DNA of 64,000 nucleotides from Paraburkholderia sp. Ac-20340 (GCF_017104965.1 NZ_JAAGPR010000009.1:124001-188000), one strand, 5' to 3'. Shown: positions 29,701 through 38,680, counted from the first letter of the stretch. Notes: generated by a model not told the origin, from the sequence alone. Numbers and translations: made by a program.

Positions 29701-30435
29701 TGCAACGGCGCTGGCGCTCGCATACGGCTCGGCGAGACTTCTGGGCGTCTGTTGCGCCCCCGAAGCCGCCGAAGCCACCGAATACGGCGCCGACAAATCG
29801 TGCGGATGCGTCCTGGCCGTCGTGTGCGCGTGCGTCTTGCTCGCGCCCAGATGCGCGGCGATTCTGGTGAATTTGCCAAGCTGCGAATCGCGCGCGGGCG
29901 CGCCATGCGCCGCGACAGGCTGCGATGCCCCCGCGGGCGCAGAAGCCGCCGCAACCGCCGGGGCGCTCGCCTGAGCCGCAGCCTCGGCCGCTGCAGCAGC
30001 CGAAGCTGCCGCACTCGCCTGCACCTTCGCATCGGCGGCGCGCTGCTGGGCGCGCTCGAGCGTCTCGTCGATCTCGCCTGCGAGCAGCATGGCCTCGGTC
30101 GCCACGGTGTCGAAGCGGCGCGTCATCGCCGGGTCGCCCGACAGCTCGGCGTGGACGGCCTGCACAGTATCGTCAAGTTCGGCGGCGCGGGCATCGCGCT
30201 CGTCGATCGACTCGACGGTGCCATCGGCGCTGAAGCGGCCCAAGGCCGCCAGCCCCGCGCCGAGAACGTCACGGAAGTGGTCCAGATCGTGGCGCACGCG
30301 CGCGGCCTGCGAGGCGCGCTGGTCGAGTTCGCGTTGGCTGCCGATCTGGGTCCATGCCACGAAAGCGTTTGCGCCGACGGCAGCCACCACCACCGCGAGG
30401 TTGATGAGGTGCCGCTTCGAAAAATGAAGGTTCAT
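26737..30435 (-). CDS. membrane PAS-GGDEF-EAL cyclic-di-GMP enzyme with repeat-bearing sensor domain
   Basis: 1232 residues. Membrane helices at about 10-30 and 373-393 enclose a long extracytoplasmic region. That region has a helical part (about 35-150) and an Ala/Pro/Ser-rich part with five L-A/S-x-P-Y repeats (listed separately). The cytoplasmic side has three PAS-type domains (about 410-530, 540-660 and 665-785), then a GGDEF domain with intact GGDEF at 873-877 and a complete RxxD inhibitory site at 864-867, then an EAL domain with intact EAL at 1001-1003. Both synthesis and hydrolysis of cyclic-di-GMP are therefore possible in one protein. No other cyclic-di-GMP gene is nearby, and the exopolysaccharide operon is the only obvious biofilm function in the window. 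A link between them is speculation. Confidence 0.92.
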   Translation of the reverse strand: MNLHFSKRHLINLAVVVAAVGANAFVAWTQIGSQRELDQRASQAARVRHDLDHFRDVLGAGLAALGRFSADGTVESIDERDARAAELDDTVQAVHAELSGDPAMTRRFDTVATEAMLLAGEIDETLERAQQRAADAKVQASAAASAAAAAEAAAQASAPAVAAASAPAGASQPVAAHGAPARDSQLGKFTRIAAHLGASKTHAHTTARTHPHDLSAPYSVASAASGAQQTPRSLAEPYASASAVAAPQVAANSLAQPYSQGLGAGAPNLAAPYADPSKTVTAAAGSLAEPYAAAPTLAAAAPGASPNASTPNASTPQPANGAIAGTSAWIAQQYIRLDTRVDRVDARISALQGEQDLALAGALAESTRAGSRASILLIVTMLAGATLLIYTFGARENAAREKLRALAGMRTRNERFQGLFDAHPVPMYVFDRDTLRFLAVNAAAIQQYGYSEEEFLDMTIREIRPGEDVSRLEQHLARSDTLTQNVRTMAGIWHHTRRDGTVLSADISHHALTFMGRAAVFVLADDVTEQIQAEVEAQRSNQMLETVIDNIPQRIFWKDAQSRYLGCNMTFARDAGLAYPEQIVGRTDDDLPWRAYANTMREQDREVIQSGLPRLNFEEDMSVDGLHRTTITSKLPLLDGDGRVMGVLGTYSDTTESKRADLALRLQSRALDACVNAILITGPGPGGSNLIEYANPAFRRITGYDPADVIGLDCRLLQRDDRDQDGLVAIRQALIGNREVSAVLRNYRKDGALFWNQLLIAPVPDLDGRITHHIGIINDVTELIRYQEQLEYQANYDSLTLLPNRNLLRDRLQQALVAAQRHERGVAVVFIDLDGFKNVNDSLGHSVGDRLLGVVAERLTRCTRTSDTVARHGGDEFVIVLTDTIDEKSLIGWMERARQMISEPVMLDGTELYVGCSLGASVYPQDGNDAETLLKKADVAMYRAKELGRNTFQFYQPEMNAAAGARMNLERRLRRALRDSEFLLHYQPQVEIESGRIVGMEALVRWHDPEVGLVSPAQFIPVAEESGLIGPLSDWVLREACRQNRAWQDAGLPPVRVSVNLSAKTFHQRDISQQVSDVLQETGLEPCWLEVELTESTLMRNTEEAVSMLNALHEQGVGIAIDDFGTGYSSLSYLKRLPVDRLKIDRSFVADIGTSTDDETITAAIIALAHELRLQVIAEGVETSQQFAFLRERACDELQGYFFAPPLPGPEIAALLSASAAYEEGAGLAWSN
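29560..29799 (-). repeat. five coding repeats of L-[AS]-x-P-Y-[AS] in the GGDEF-EAL sensor region
   Basis: Within the extracytoplasmic region of the cyclic-di-GMP protein the heptads DLSAPYS (213-219), SLAEPYA (233-239), SLAQPYS (253-259), NLAAPYA (268-274) and SLAEPYA (286-292) recur at spacings of 20, 20, 15 and 18 residues. Ala/Ser/Thr/Pro-rich linkers lie between them. The regularity is at protein level; the DNA copies differ. The pattern suggests an extended, disordered periplasmic arm with short tyrosine-bearing motifs. No function is known to me. Confidence 0.8.
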
Positions 30436-30679
30436 GAATGCCGGAACGTCGTTCGTCGCCGTACGGCGGGCATAGGATGACTGCTAACGACCTGCGCGCA
30501 AGAGCGCTGGCGCGCGTTGCGCCCTACCGGATAACGGCATTCCTCGGCAAGGCTTGAGGGCTGATCGGCGGATTTTCGTGCGCACACCGCAGATTTAGGG
30601 TGCGCGCTCTAATGTACGGCTGGCGTACGACCGCGCCACGACCGGGTCACAACGCGATGCACCACGCGCGCGGCGCGAT

Positions 30680-31162
30680 TCAGCGCGGAACCGCCAGCCC
30701 GAATTCGCGCATCGCCGGAATGAAATCGTGATTGGCCTCGGGCTTGCGCGAGAGCTTGGCCAGCACATAGCGCTGGAACGGCGCGAGCTGCGCCCAGTCC
30801 TCGATGTCCGGCGCCTGCAGATTCGCGAGCGTCGCCTGATTGCCGATACCGTTCGGCACGGTGCCGATGTCGCGCCAGGCGGGCGCTTCATCGGGCGAGA
30901 ACCATTCGGGCTCGACGTTGGCGTGGGTGCGCAGCATCTCGAAGAGCGCGTGATCGAAATTCGGCTCGATTTCGGCGTCTTCATCGACGGGAAAGCGCGC
31001 CAGCAGACGCCGATCCTCGTATGGCAGCAACTGCCACTGCGCGAGCGAAATGCGCAGCCCGAAGCGATCCAGATTGAAGCGCACGCACATGGGAATGAAG
31101 GTGAGGTCCTCGGACGAGACAACCTCGTACTGGAACAGCAGCGGAGCTTCGGCTAATGCCAT
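30680..31162 (-). CDS. nitrate reductase-associated protein family (PF09655-like)
   Basis: 160 residues, soluble. The sequence follows the small Nitr_red_assoc family: FQYEVVSSEDLTFIPMCVRFNLDRFGLR at the N-terminus, then LAQWQLLPYEDRRLLARFPVD, and a C-terminal WAQLAPFQRYVLAKLSRK with NHDFIPAMREFGL. Members occur near assimilatory nitrate reductase genes in cyanobacteria and some proteobacteria; their biochemical role is not established. No nitrate reductase is in this window, but the divergent neighbour 121 bases away is fdhD, another molybdoenzyme accessory gene. GAGGATC upstream of the ATG is a plausible ribosome binding site. Confidence 0.75.
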   Translation of the reverse strand: MALAEAPLLFQYEVVSSEDLTFIPMCVRFNLDRFGLRISLAQWQLLPYEDRRLLARFPVDEDAEIEPNFDHALFEMLRTHANVEPEWFSPDEAPAWRDIGTVPNGIGNQATLANLQAPDIEDWAQLAPFQRYVLAKLSRKPEANHDFIPAMREFGLAVPR

Positions 31163-31283
31163 GGCGTTGATCCTCGCGAAGCGGGCCGGGTTGAGCGAAA
31201 GAGGCCCGCTTGAGGTATTTTAGAACCTTCCGCGCCGGGGACTGCGCCCCGCGCACAGTACAAGCATCGATGGAGTACCCCGC

Positions 31284-32165
31284 TTGAATTCCCCGCATTC
31301 CCAGCATTCCCCCTCGGCTCCCGCCCTCCACAACCCGCTGGAAAGCGAAGGCCAGCCCGGCGCCGTCGAGTTGCGCGTGCACCGGCATCGCGGCGACCAG
31401 ATCGATACGCGCGGCGATCACGTCGGCCAGGAATGGCCCGTCGCGCTGGTTTTCAACGGCATCTCGCACGCGGTGATGATGTGCACGCCGCGCGATCTGG
31501 AAGCGTTCGCGGTGGGTTTCGCGATCTCGGAAGGCATCGTCGGGCGTAACGCCGACATCCAGGATATCGAAGTGTTCTGGCACGCCGAAGCGGAAATCCC
31601 GCACGCCGAAGTGCATCTCACGGTCGTGCAGCAGGCTTTCGTCGAACTGAAGGAAAAACGCCGGGCGCTGGCCGGACGCAGCGGCTGCGGTGTGTGCGGG
31701 ATCGAGAGCATCGATCTGCTCGATCTCGAACCCGAAATCGTGCCCGACACCGGCTTTCTCGCGCGTCTCGCACCCGACGCCATCGCCCGCGCCGCGCGCG
31801 AACTGCCGCAGCATCAGGCGCTCACGAAACTCACCGGCGGCCTGCACGCCGCCGCCTGGTGCGATGCCGATGGCCAGATCCTGCGCGCCTTCGAGGACGT
31901 GGGCCGCCACAACGCGCTCGACAAACTCATCGGCCAGCTGGTGATCGAGCGCGCCGACACGCAGCAGGGCTTCGTCTTCCTCTCCAGCCGCGCGAGCTAC
32001 GAGCTGGTGCGCAAGGCCGCGCGCGTGGGCATGCCGATGGTCGCGACGATCTCGGCGCCCTCCTCGCTTGCCGTCACCATCGCGAAACGCGCCGGACTGC
32101 GGCTGGTGAGCTTCTGCCGCGAGTCCGGTTTTGTCGATTACGACACGGCTAACAGCGCCGCCTGA
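31284..32165 (+). CDS. fdhD: formate dehydrogenase accessory sulfurtransferase
   Basis: 293 residues from a TTG at 31284, supported by GGAG nine bases upstream; no ATG or GTG lies nearby in frame before the conserved domain. The key motif is SGCGVCG with C135 and C138, the CxxC pair that carries sulfur. The C-terminal FEDVGRHNALDKLIG segment and SSRASYELV are also typical. FdhD passes sulfur from IscS to the bis-MGD molybdenum cofactor and is required for active formate dehydrogenase. The stop is six bases from the end of the convergent crotonase gene. The formate dehydrogenase itself is not in the window. Confidence 0.94.
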   Translation: MNSPHSQHSPSAPALHNPLESEGQPGAVELRVHRHRGDQIDTRGDHVGQEWPVALVFNGISHAVMMCTPRDLEAFAVGFAISEGIVGRNADIQDIEVFWHAEAEIPHAEVHLTVVQQAFVELKEKRRALAGRSGCGVCGIESIDLLDLEPEIVPDTGFLARLAPDAIARAARELPQHQALTKLTGGLHAAAWCDADGQILRAFEDVGRHNALDKLIGQLVIERADTQQGFVFLSSRASYELVRKAARVGMPMVATISAPSSLAVTIAKRAGLRLVSFCRESGFVDYDTANSAA

Positions 32166-32171
32166 TCGCGG

Positions 32172-32942
32172 TTAATTGAACTGCCGGAAATCCGGCTTGC
32201 GCTTCTGCAGGAAGGCCGTGAACGCCTCGCGCGCTTCGGGCGAGAGCAGCATCTTGCCGAAGTGCACGGATTCCTCGCTCATCTGCGTCTTGATCTCGTG
32301 CTCGCTTGCGCGCTTCATCAGCGACTTGGTCGCGCGCAGCGACGACGCCGGCAGCGCCACCAGCTTCGCCAGTTGCGCGGCGACGAACGTCTCCAGTTCG
32401 GCAGCGGCCACCACGCGGTTCACGAAGCCCATGCGGTGCGCTTCCGCTGCATCGAAGGTCTCGCCGAGCAGCAGCTTTTCCGCCGCGCCCTGATAACCCG
32501 CGATACGCGGCAGCAGCAGCGACGAAGCCGCTTCCGGGCATAGGCCCAGTTGCGCGAACGGCATCGCGAAACGCGCCGTGTCGGCGGCATAGACCAGATC
32601 GCAGTGCAGCAGCATCGTCGTGCCCACGCCGACGGCCGCGCCCACCACCGCCGCGACCAGCGGCTTCTCGAACGTGGCGATGTTGTGCAGGAACTGCATC
32701 ACGGGCGAATCCGCGCCGGTGGGCGGGTTCTTCAGGAAGTCTTCGATGTCGTTGCCGGCCGTGAAAATCTCGGGGTGACCGCGCAGCAGCACGGCGCGCA
32801 CGCTGCCGTCTTCCTGCGCCGAGGCAAGCGCATCGGACATCGCCTGATACATCGCGGGCGTGAGCGCGTTCTTGCGCTCGGGACGGTTGATGGTGATCGT
32901 CAGCACGCCGTTTTCGCGTGCGCTCAGGATTTCGTTACTCAT
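32172..32942 (-). CDS. crotonase-family protein, probably delta3-delta2-enoyl-CoA isomerase type
   Basis: 256 residues, crotonase fold, with an oxyanion-hole region EIFTAGNDIEDF near residues 58-69. The two catalytic glutamates of true enoyl-CoA hydratases are replaced: the first position is T109 (VGVGTTML) and the second is F129 (AMPFAQLG). Instead there is a glutamate at 137 in the LGLCPEAASS segment, matching the PE-x-x-SS motif of ECI2/PECI-type isomerases. It therefore probably shifts double bonds of unsaturated acyl-CoAs into the 2-trans position rather than hydrating them. A GAGGAG ribosome binding site precedes the ATG. It belongs to the beta-oxidation block but is separated from the thiolase gene by an intrinsic terminator. 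Confidence 0.85.
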   Translation of the reverse strand: MSNEILSARENGVLTITINRPERKNALTPAMYQAMSDALASAQEDGSVRAVLLRGHPEIFTAGNDIEDFLKNPPTGADSPVMQFLHNIATFEKPLVAAVVGAAVGVGTTMLLHCDLVYAADTARFAMPFAQLGLCPEAASSLLLPRIAGYQGAAEKLLLGETFDAAEAHRMGFVNRVVAAAELETFVAAQLAKLVALPASSLRATKSLMKRASEHEIKTQMSEESVHFGKMLLSPEAREAFTAFLQKRKPDFRQFN

Positions 32943-32983
32943 CAGCGAGTCTCCTCGTCTCGACGGTCAAGTTTCCGCCGAAT

Positions 32984-33022
32984 ATAAAAAACGGCTCGCA
33001 GACCGTGAAGCCTGCGAACCGT
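32984..33022 (-). terminator. intrinsic terminator after the thiolase gene
   Basis: On the minus strand the arm ACGGTTCGCAGG pairs with a nearly complementary arm ending GCGAGCCGT (ten of twelve pairs), directly followed by a run of six T. It lies 35 bases after the thiolase stop and would end the tetR-acyl-CoA dehydrogenase-fadB-thiolase transcript before the isomerase gene. Confidence 0.88.
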
Positions 33023-33056
33023 GTCGATCGTGCCATGCGTTAGCGGGCGGAACGCG

Positions 33057-34256
33057 TTACAGCCGCTCGATAATGCCCGCCGCGCCCATGCCGGTGCCGA
33101 CGCACATCGTCACCATGCCGTACTTGTAGTTGCGGCGGCGCAGGCCGTGCACGACCGTCGACGCACGAATCGCGCCCGTCGCGCCCAGCGGGTGACCCAG
33201 CGCGATCGCGCCGCCCAGCGGGTTGATCTTCGACGGATCGAGGCCCAGATCCTGGATCACCGCCAGCGACTGCGCGGCAAACGCCTCGTTCAGTTCTATC
33301 CAGTCGAGGTCGTCCTGTTTCAGACCCGCCGCCTTCAACGCAGCCGGAATCGCTTCCTTCGGACCGATGCCCATGATTTCCGGCGGCACGCCGCGCACCG
33401 CGAAGCTCACGAAACGCGCGAGCGGCGTGAGGTTGAACTGCTTGAGCATCTTTTCCGAAACGACGATCAGCGCGCCCGCGCCATCCGAGGTCTGCGAGCT
33501 GTTACCGGCCGTGACCGAACCCTTGTTGGCGAACACGGCGCGCAGCTTCGCGAGGCCTTCGAGCGTGGTATCCGCACGCGGGCCTTCGTCCAGCTCGATC
33601 AGACGCTCCTTCACCTTCACTTCGCCGGTGGCGAGATCGGGGAAACGCTCGACGAGCGTGTACGGCGAGATTTCGTCCTTGAACTCGCCGGCCTGCTGCG
33701 CAGCGAGCGCGCGGCGGTGCGATTCCACCGAAAACGCGTCCTGCGCTTCGCGGCTGATCTTCCAGCGCTCCGCCACTTTCTCGGCGGTCAGGCCCATGCC
33801 GTAAGCGATGCCCACGTCTTCGCTGCGATCGAAGATATGCGGCGAGAGCGACGGCTTGTTGCCCATCATCGGCACCATGCTCATCGATTCGCAGCCGGCG
33901 GCGATCATCGCGTCCGACTCGCCCACGCGGATGCGGTCGGCGGCCATGGCCAGCGCCGACAAACCCGAGGCGCAGAAGCGGTTGACGGTCACGCCGCCCA
34001 CGCTCTGCGGCAGACCCGCGAGCAGCGCGCCGATACGCGCCACGTTCAGGCCCTGCTCCGCTTCGGGAATCGCGCAACCGACGATCGCGTCTTCGATCAC
34101 GCTCGTGTCGAGGCCGGGCACCTGCGCCACGGCCGACTTGATCGCGTGAACCAGCAGTTCGTCCGGGCGGGTGTTCTTGAACACGCCACGCGGCGCCTTG
34201 CCGATGGGCGTGCGGCTCGCGGCGACGATGTATGCGTCCTGCAACTGTTTGCTCAT
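33057..34256 (-). CDS. fadA: acetyl-CoA C-acyltransferase (3-ketoacyl-CoA thiolase)
   Basis: 399 residues. The three thiolase catalytic residues are visible: C95 in NRFCASG, H355 in GHPLGATGA and C385 in MCVGTGMG. The enzyme cleaves 3-ketoacyl-CoA with CoA to release acetyl-CoA, the last step of each beta-oxidation round. It starts 34 bases after the multifunctional dehydrogenase gene with a good ribosome binding site (GGAG), and a strong terminator follows it. The symbol reflects genomic context with the FadB-like protein; a biosynthetic (PhaA-like) role is less likely given the neighbours. Confidence 0.9.
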   Translation of the reverse strand: MSKQLQDAYIVAASRTPIGKAPRGVFKNTRPDELLVHAIKSAVAQVPGLDTSVIEDAIVGCAIPEAEQGLNVARIGALLAGLPQSVGGVTVNRFCASGLSALAMAADRIRVGESDAMIAAGCESMSMVPMMGNKPSLSPHIFDRSEDVGIAYGMGLTAEKVAERWKISREAQDAFSVESHRRALAAQQAGEFKDEISPYTLVERFPDLATGEVKVKERLIELDEGPRADTTLEGLAKLRAVFANKGSVTAGNSSQTSDGAGALIVVSEKMLKQFNLTPLARFVSFAVRGVPPEIMGIGPKEAIPAALKAAGLKQDDLDWIELNEAFAAQSLAVIQDLGLDPSKINPLGGAIALGHPLGATGAIRASTVVHGLRRRNYKYGMVTMCVGTGMGAAGIIERL

Positions 34257-34290
34257 CTTTGACTCCAGTATCTGGTATGCGTCGTGCCGC

Positions 34291-36732
34291 TTAGTTGCGC
34301 ACCGGCTTGCCGGTTTGCAGCATGCCCATGATGCGTTCCTGCGTCTTTTGCGTGCCGAGCAGATCGACGAAAGCGCGGCGCTCCAGCGTGAGCAGCCATT
34401 CTTCGTCGACCAGGCTGCCCGCTTCGACGTCGCCGCCGCACACCGCTTCCGCGATGCGGCCCGCGATCAGGTAATCGTGGTCGCTGATAAAGCGGCCGTC
34501 GCGCATGTTGACGAGCGACGCCTTGATGGTCGAGATCGCCGAGCGGCCCGCGACCGGAATCTGCTTCGCACGCAGCGGCGCGCGATAGCCGGCAGCGGAA
34601 AGTGCACGCGCTTCCTTCTTCGCCGTGTCGAGCAGTTCGAACACGTTGAAGACGATCGTGTCCGACGGCTTCAGATAACCCATCGTGCGCGCTTCGATCG
34701 CCGAACCGGAGACCTTGGCCATCGCCGCGTTTTCGAACGACTTCTGCAGGAAACGCAGCAGGTCGCTGGGCACGGCGCCGATCTGCGCGGCCGCGTCGGC
34801 GGCACGCAGCGCGGCTTCCTTCAGACCGCCGCCCGCCGGCACGAGGCCCACGCCCACTTCCACCAGACCGACATAGCTTTCGATGTGCGCGACGCGCTTC
34901 GCGCTGTGCAGCATGATTTCGCAACCGCCGCCGAGCGCGATGCCCGACACGGCCGCCACGACCGGCACGTTCGCGTACTTCACGCGCATCATCGTGTCCT
35001 GGAACTTCTTCACGAACGGCTCGATGCCCTTGGCGCCGCCCATCATGAACGCCGGCATGGCTTCTTCGAGGTTCGCGCCCGCCGAGAACGGACCGCCCGG
35101 CGCGCCGAGCTTCAGCGACGTCGGTTGCCAGATCACCACGCCCTTGTAGCCGTCTTCGGCGATGTCGATCGCCTTCGACAGGGAATCGAGCACGCCCGGG
35201 CCCATCGTGTTCATCTTGCTCTTGTACGAGACGATGACGACATCGTCCTCGCCCGCACGGTCGTCGACCCACGCGCGCAGATGCTCGTTCTCGAACAGCG
35301 TCTTGCCGAAGGTCTTCGGATCGCGCGCGCCCGATTCGCCGAACAGCGCCGCGCGGAACACCTGACGCTCGTAGACCGCCAGATTCGAGCGCGGCACGAA
35401 GCGCGCTTCAGCCGGCGACCACGAACCTTCGGCGCCATGCACGCCGCCATTCGCAGCGACCGGGCCTTCGAACACCCATGCGGGCAGCGGTGCGCCCGAC
35501 AGCGTCTTGCCCGCGTCGATGTCTTCCTTGACCCACTCGGCGACCTGCTTCCAGCCAGCCGCCTGCCAGCCTTCGAACGGACCTTCGTTCCAGCCGAAGC
35601 CCCAGCGGATTGCCAGATCGACATCGCGCGCGTTATCGGCGATCGATTGCAGATGCACGCCGATGTAATGGAACACGTCGCGGAAAATCGACCACAGGAA
35701 CTGCGCTTGCGGATGCTGCGATTCGCGCAGCAGCTTCAGACGTTCTGCGGGCGGGCGCTTGAGAATGCGGCCTACCAGTTCGTCGGCCTTCGCGCCGCCG
35801 TCCACGTACTCGCCGGTGTTGCCGTCGAGCACCTTGATCGCCTTACCTTCCTTGCGATAGAAACCGCCGCCGGTCTTCTGGCCGAGCGCGCCCTTCGCGA
35901 CCAGCCCCGCCAGCACGGCCGGCGTCTCGTAGACCGGGAAGAACGGATCGTCCTTCAGGTTGTCCTGCATCGTCTTGATGACGTGCGCCATCGTGTCCAG
36001 ACCGACAACGTCAGCAGTGCGGAACGTTGCCGACTTCGCGCGGCCCAGACGGCTGCCCGTGAGATCGTCGACTTCGTCGAAACGCAGACCGAACTTCTTC
36101 GCTTCGGTCATGACCGCGAGGATCGAGAAAATGCCGACGCGATTAGCGATGAAGTTCGGCGTATCCTTCGCGCGCACCACGCCCTTGCCGACCACGCTCG
36201 TCAGGAACGATTCGAGCTGGTCGAGGATTTCGGGCTGCGTGTGCGTGGTCGGGATCAGCTCGACCAGGTGCATGTAGCGCGGCGGATTGAAGAAGTGCAC
36301 GCCGCAAAAGCGTGCCTTGAGGTTGTCGTCGAAACCTTGCGACAGTTCCGTGATCGACAGACCCGAGGTATTGGAAGCGAAAATCGCCTTCGGACCGATA
36401 TGCGGCGCGACCTTCTTGTAGAGGTCGTGCTTCCAGTCCATGCGCTCGGCGATCGCTTCGATCACCACGTCGCATTCCGCCAGCTTCGCGATATCGTCTT
36501 CGTAGTTCGCGGGCGTGATGTACTGCGCATCGTCCTTCACGCCGAACGGCGCGGGCGAGAGCTTCTTCAGCGTTTCGATCGCCTTGAGCGCGATGGCGTT
36601 TTTCGGGCCTTCCTTCGCGGGCAGATCGAACAGGAGCACGGGCACGCGGGCGTTGATCAGGTGCGCGGCGATTTGCGCGCCCATCACGCCGGCGCCGAGC
36701 ACGGCGACCTTGCGAATATTGAGATTGCTCAC
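34291..36732 (-). CDS. bifunctional 3-hydroxyacyl-CoA dehydrogenase / enoyl-CoA hydratase
   Basis: 813 residues from a GTG at 36732, chosen because GGAGGA lies a few bases upstream and the NAD-binding GAGVMG (13-18) then starts at the usual distance; the frame also has an ATG 24 bases further up. The dehydrogenase domains come first, with the segment FFNPPRYMHLVELIP. The crotonase domain is C-terminal (SAGANLEEAM, ALGGGCEIMLH and GLVEVGVGLVPAGGG, which contain both hydratase glutamates). This is the reverse of Escherichia coli FadB and matches the FadN-like arrangement. It would hydrate enoyl-CoA and oxidise the resulting 3-hydroxyacyl-CoA. It lies between the acyl-CoA dehydrogenase and thiolase genes, forming a complete beta-oxidation set. 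Confidence 0.93.
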   Translation of the reverse strand: MSNLNIRKVAVLGAGVMGAQIAAHLINARVPVLLFDLPAKEGPKNAIALKAIETLKKLSPAPFGVKDDAQYITPANYEDDIAKLAECDVVIEAIAERMDWKHDLYKKVAPHIGPKAIFASNTSGLSITELSQGFDDNLKARFCGVHFFNPPRYMHLVELIPTTHTQPEILDQLESFLTSVVGKGVVRAKDTPNFIANRVGIFSILAVMTEAKKFGLRFDEVDDLTGSRLGRAKSATFRTADVVGLDTMAHVIKTMQDNLKDDPFFPVYETPAVLAGLVAKGALGQKTGGGFYRKEGKAIKVLDGNTGEYVDGGAKADELVGRILKRPPAERLKLLRESQHPQAQFLWSIFRDVFHYIGVHLQSIADNARDVDLAIRWGFGWNEGPFEGWQAAGWKQVAEWVKEDIDAGKTLSGAPLPAWVFEGPVAANGGVHGAEGSWSPAEARFVPRSNLAVYERQVFRAALFGESGARDPKTFGKTLFENEHLRAWVDDRAGEDDVVIVSYKSKMNTMGPGVLDSLSKAIDIAEDGYKGVVIWQPTSLKLGAPGGPFSAGANLEEAMPAFMMGGAKGIEPFVKKFQDTMMRVKYANVPVVAAVSGIALGGGCEIMLHSAKRVAHIESYVGLVEVGVGLVPAGGGLKEAALRAADAAAQIGAVPSDLLRFLQKSFENAAMAKVSGSAIEARTMGYLKPSDTIVFNVFELLDTAKKEARALSAAGYRAPLRAKQIPVAGRSAISTIKASLVNMRDGRFISDHDYLIAGRIAEAVCGGDVEAGSLVDEEWLLTLERRAFVDLLGTQKTQERIMGMLQTGKPVRN

Positions 36733-36892
36733 GTTGTTCCTCCAGCGGATATGCAATGTCGAGCGAAAACGGGATTGGGTCGCGGCGCGTTTCCGGCGTG
36801 TCGTTTTTCTGACCGGGGCGCCGCTTGAGAGATTCGGTGCTGCGATATTGAGCGGTGCGCGCGCCCGCAGGCGCAGCGCACCACCGAAGCGC

Positions 36893-38680
36893 TTAGAACA
36901 GCGCTTCGTCGACTTCCATCAGCGTCTTCGAACCCGCGCGTGCCTGGCGGATCGAGGTCGCCGTTTCCGGCAGCAGCTTGGCGAAGTAGAAGCGCGCCGT
37001 GGCCAGCTTCGACTTGTAGAACGGATCGCCCGAGCTTTCCTTGTCGAGCGCGATGCGCGCCATGCGCGCCCAGAAGTAGGCGAACACGAGATGCCCTGCC
37101 GTGCGCAGGTACGGCACGGCGGCCGCGCCCACTTCGTCCGGGTTCTGCATCGCCTTCATGCCGATTTCCATCGTCAGCTTCTGCATCTTGTCGCCGATAT
37201 CGGCGAGCGGATTCACGAACTCCTGCATCTCCGTCTTGATGCCTTCGGCTTCGACGAAATCCGTCACCAGCTTGCCGAACTTCTTGAGCTTCGCGCCCAT
37301 GTCGCCCAGCACCTTGCGGCCCAGCAGGTCGAGCGACTGGATCGTGTTGGTGCCTTCGTAGATCTGGTTGATACGCGCGTCGCGCACGTACTGCTCCATG
37401 CCCCACTCGGAGATGAAACCGTGGCCGCCGTAGATCTGCATGCCGAGGTTGGTGCTGTCGAAGGCGTTATCGGTCAGGAACGCCTTGATGATCGGCGTGA
37501 GCAGCGCGACCAGATCGGCGGCTTCCTTACGCTCGGCTTCGTCGCCGTGCGACAGTTCCTTGTCGATCTGCAGCGCCGCCCAGTACGTGAAAGCGCGCGC
37601 GCCTTCGGCCCAGGCCTTCTGCGTGAGCAGCATGCGGCGCACGTCCGGATGCACGATGATCGGATCGGCCGCCTTTTCGGGCGCCTTCGGGCCGGTCAGC
37701 GCGCGCATCTGCAGACGCTCTTTCGCGTAGGTCAGCGAGTTCTGGTAAGCGATTTCGGTCAGACCGAGACCTTGCATGCCCACGCCCAGGCGCGCCGCAT
37801 TCATCATCACGAACATGGCGTTCAAGCCCTTGTTCGGCTCGCCGACGAGCCAGCCCTTCGCGCTGTCGAGATTCATCACGCAGGTCGAATTGCCGTGGAT
37901 GCCCATCTTGTGCTCGATCGAGCCGCACTTGATGCCGTTGCGCTCGCCGGGTGCGCCCGCATCCGTGGGGATGAACTTCGGCACGACGAACAGCGAGATG
38001 CCCTTGGTGCCTTGCGGCGCGTCCGGCAGACGTGCGAGCACGAGGTGGATGATGTTCTCCGCCATGTCGTGCTCACCGCTCGAGATGAAGATCTTCGTGC
38101 CGGAGATCGCGTAGGAGCCGTCGCTATTCGGCTCGGCCTTGGTGCGCAGGATGCCGAGGTCGGTGCCGCAATGCGGCTCGGTCAGGCACATCGTGCCCGT
38201 CCACACGCCTTCGACGAGTTTCGGGAGATAGGTCTGCTGCAGCTGCGGCGTGCCGTGTGCGTGCAGACATTCGTAGGCGCCGTGCGACAGACCCGGGTAC
38301 ATGGTCCACGCCTGGTTCGCCGAATTGAGCATTTCGTAGAGCGCGTTGTTCACGAATGCGGGCAGGCCCTGGCCGCCGTATTCGGGATCGCAGCCCAGTG
38401 CCGGCCAGCCGGCTTCGACGTACTGCTTGTAGGCCTGCTTGAAGCCCGTCGGCGTGGTGACGACGCCGTCACCGGCGTACGTGCAGCCTTCGCGGTCACC
38501 GACCTGGTTCAGCGGAAACAGCACTTCCGAGCAGAACTTGCCAGCTTCTTCCAGCACCTGGTTGATGGTGTCGGCGTCGAGGTCGGCGTGCTTCGGCATC
38601 TGCTTGATTTCACCTTCCACGTTCAGCAGCTCGTGCAGCACGAATTGCATGTCGCGCAGCGGCGCGGTGTACTGTCCCAT
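36893..38680 (-). CDS. acyl-CoA dehydrogenase with extended C-terminal domain
   Basis: 595 residues, longer than the 380-residue standard family and typical of the bacterial group with an extra C-terminal helical domain. Visible segments are the FAD-binding MCLTEPHCGTDLG with TKIFISSGEHD, and the YGGHGFISEWGMEQYVRDARINQ helix followed by YEGTNTIQSLDL, which contains the region of the catalytic base. It makes the first, FAD-dependent oxidation of acyl-CoA and passes electrons to electron-transfer flavoprotein. An AAGGGAG ribosome binding site precedes the ATG. A 160-base gap separates it from the downstream dehydrogenase gene, and the TetR gene is 72 bases upstream. Confidence 0.93.
   Translation of the reverse strand: MGQYTAPLRDMQFVLHELLNVEGEIKQMPKHADLDADTINQVLEEAGKFCSEVLFPLNQVGDREGCTYAGDGVVTTPTGFKQAYKQYVEAGWPALGCDPEYGGQGLPAFVNNALYEMLNSANQAWTMYPGLSHGAYECLHAHGTPQLQQTYLPKLVEGVWTGTMCLTEPHCGTDLGILRTKAEPNSDGSYAISGTKIFISSGEHDMAENIIHLVLARLPDAPQGTKGISLFVVPKFIPTDAGAPGERNGIKCGSIEHKMGIHGNSTCVMNLDSAKGWLVGEPNKGLNAMFVMMNAARLGVGMQGLGLTEIAYQNSLTYAKERLQMRALTGPKAPEKAADPIIVHPDVRRMLLTQKAWAEGARAFTYWAALQIDKELSHGDEAERKEAADLVALLTPIIKAFLTDNAFDSTNLGMQIYGGHGFISEWGMEQYVRDARINQIYEGTNTIQSLDLLGRKVLGDMGAKLKKFGKLVTDFVEAEGIKTEMQEFVNPLADIGDKMQKLTMEIGMKAMQNPDEVGAAAVPYLRTAGHLVFAYFWARMARIALDKESSGDPFYKSKLATARFYFAKLLPETATSIRQARAGSKTLMEVDEALF

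Noticed and set aside
29560..29799. Possible CRISPR or DNA-level tandem repeat
   Set aside because: The periodicity is in the protein (P-Y heptads with irregular spacing); the DNA copies are not identical and lie in frame inside a coding region.
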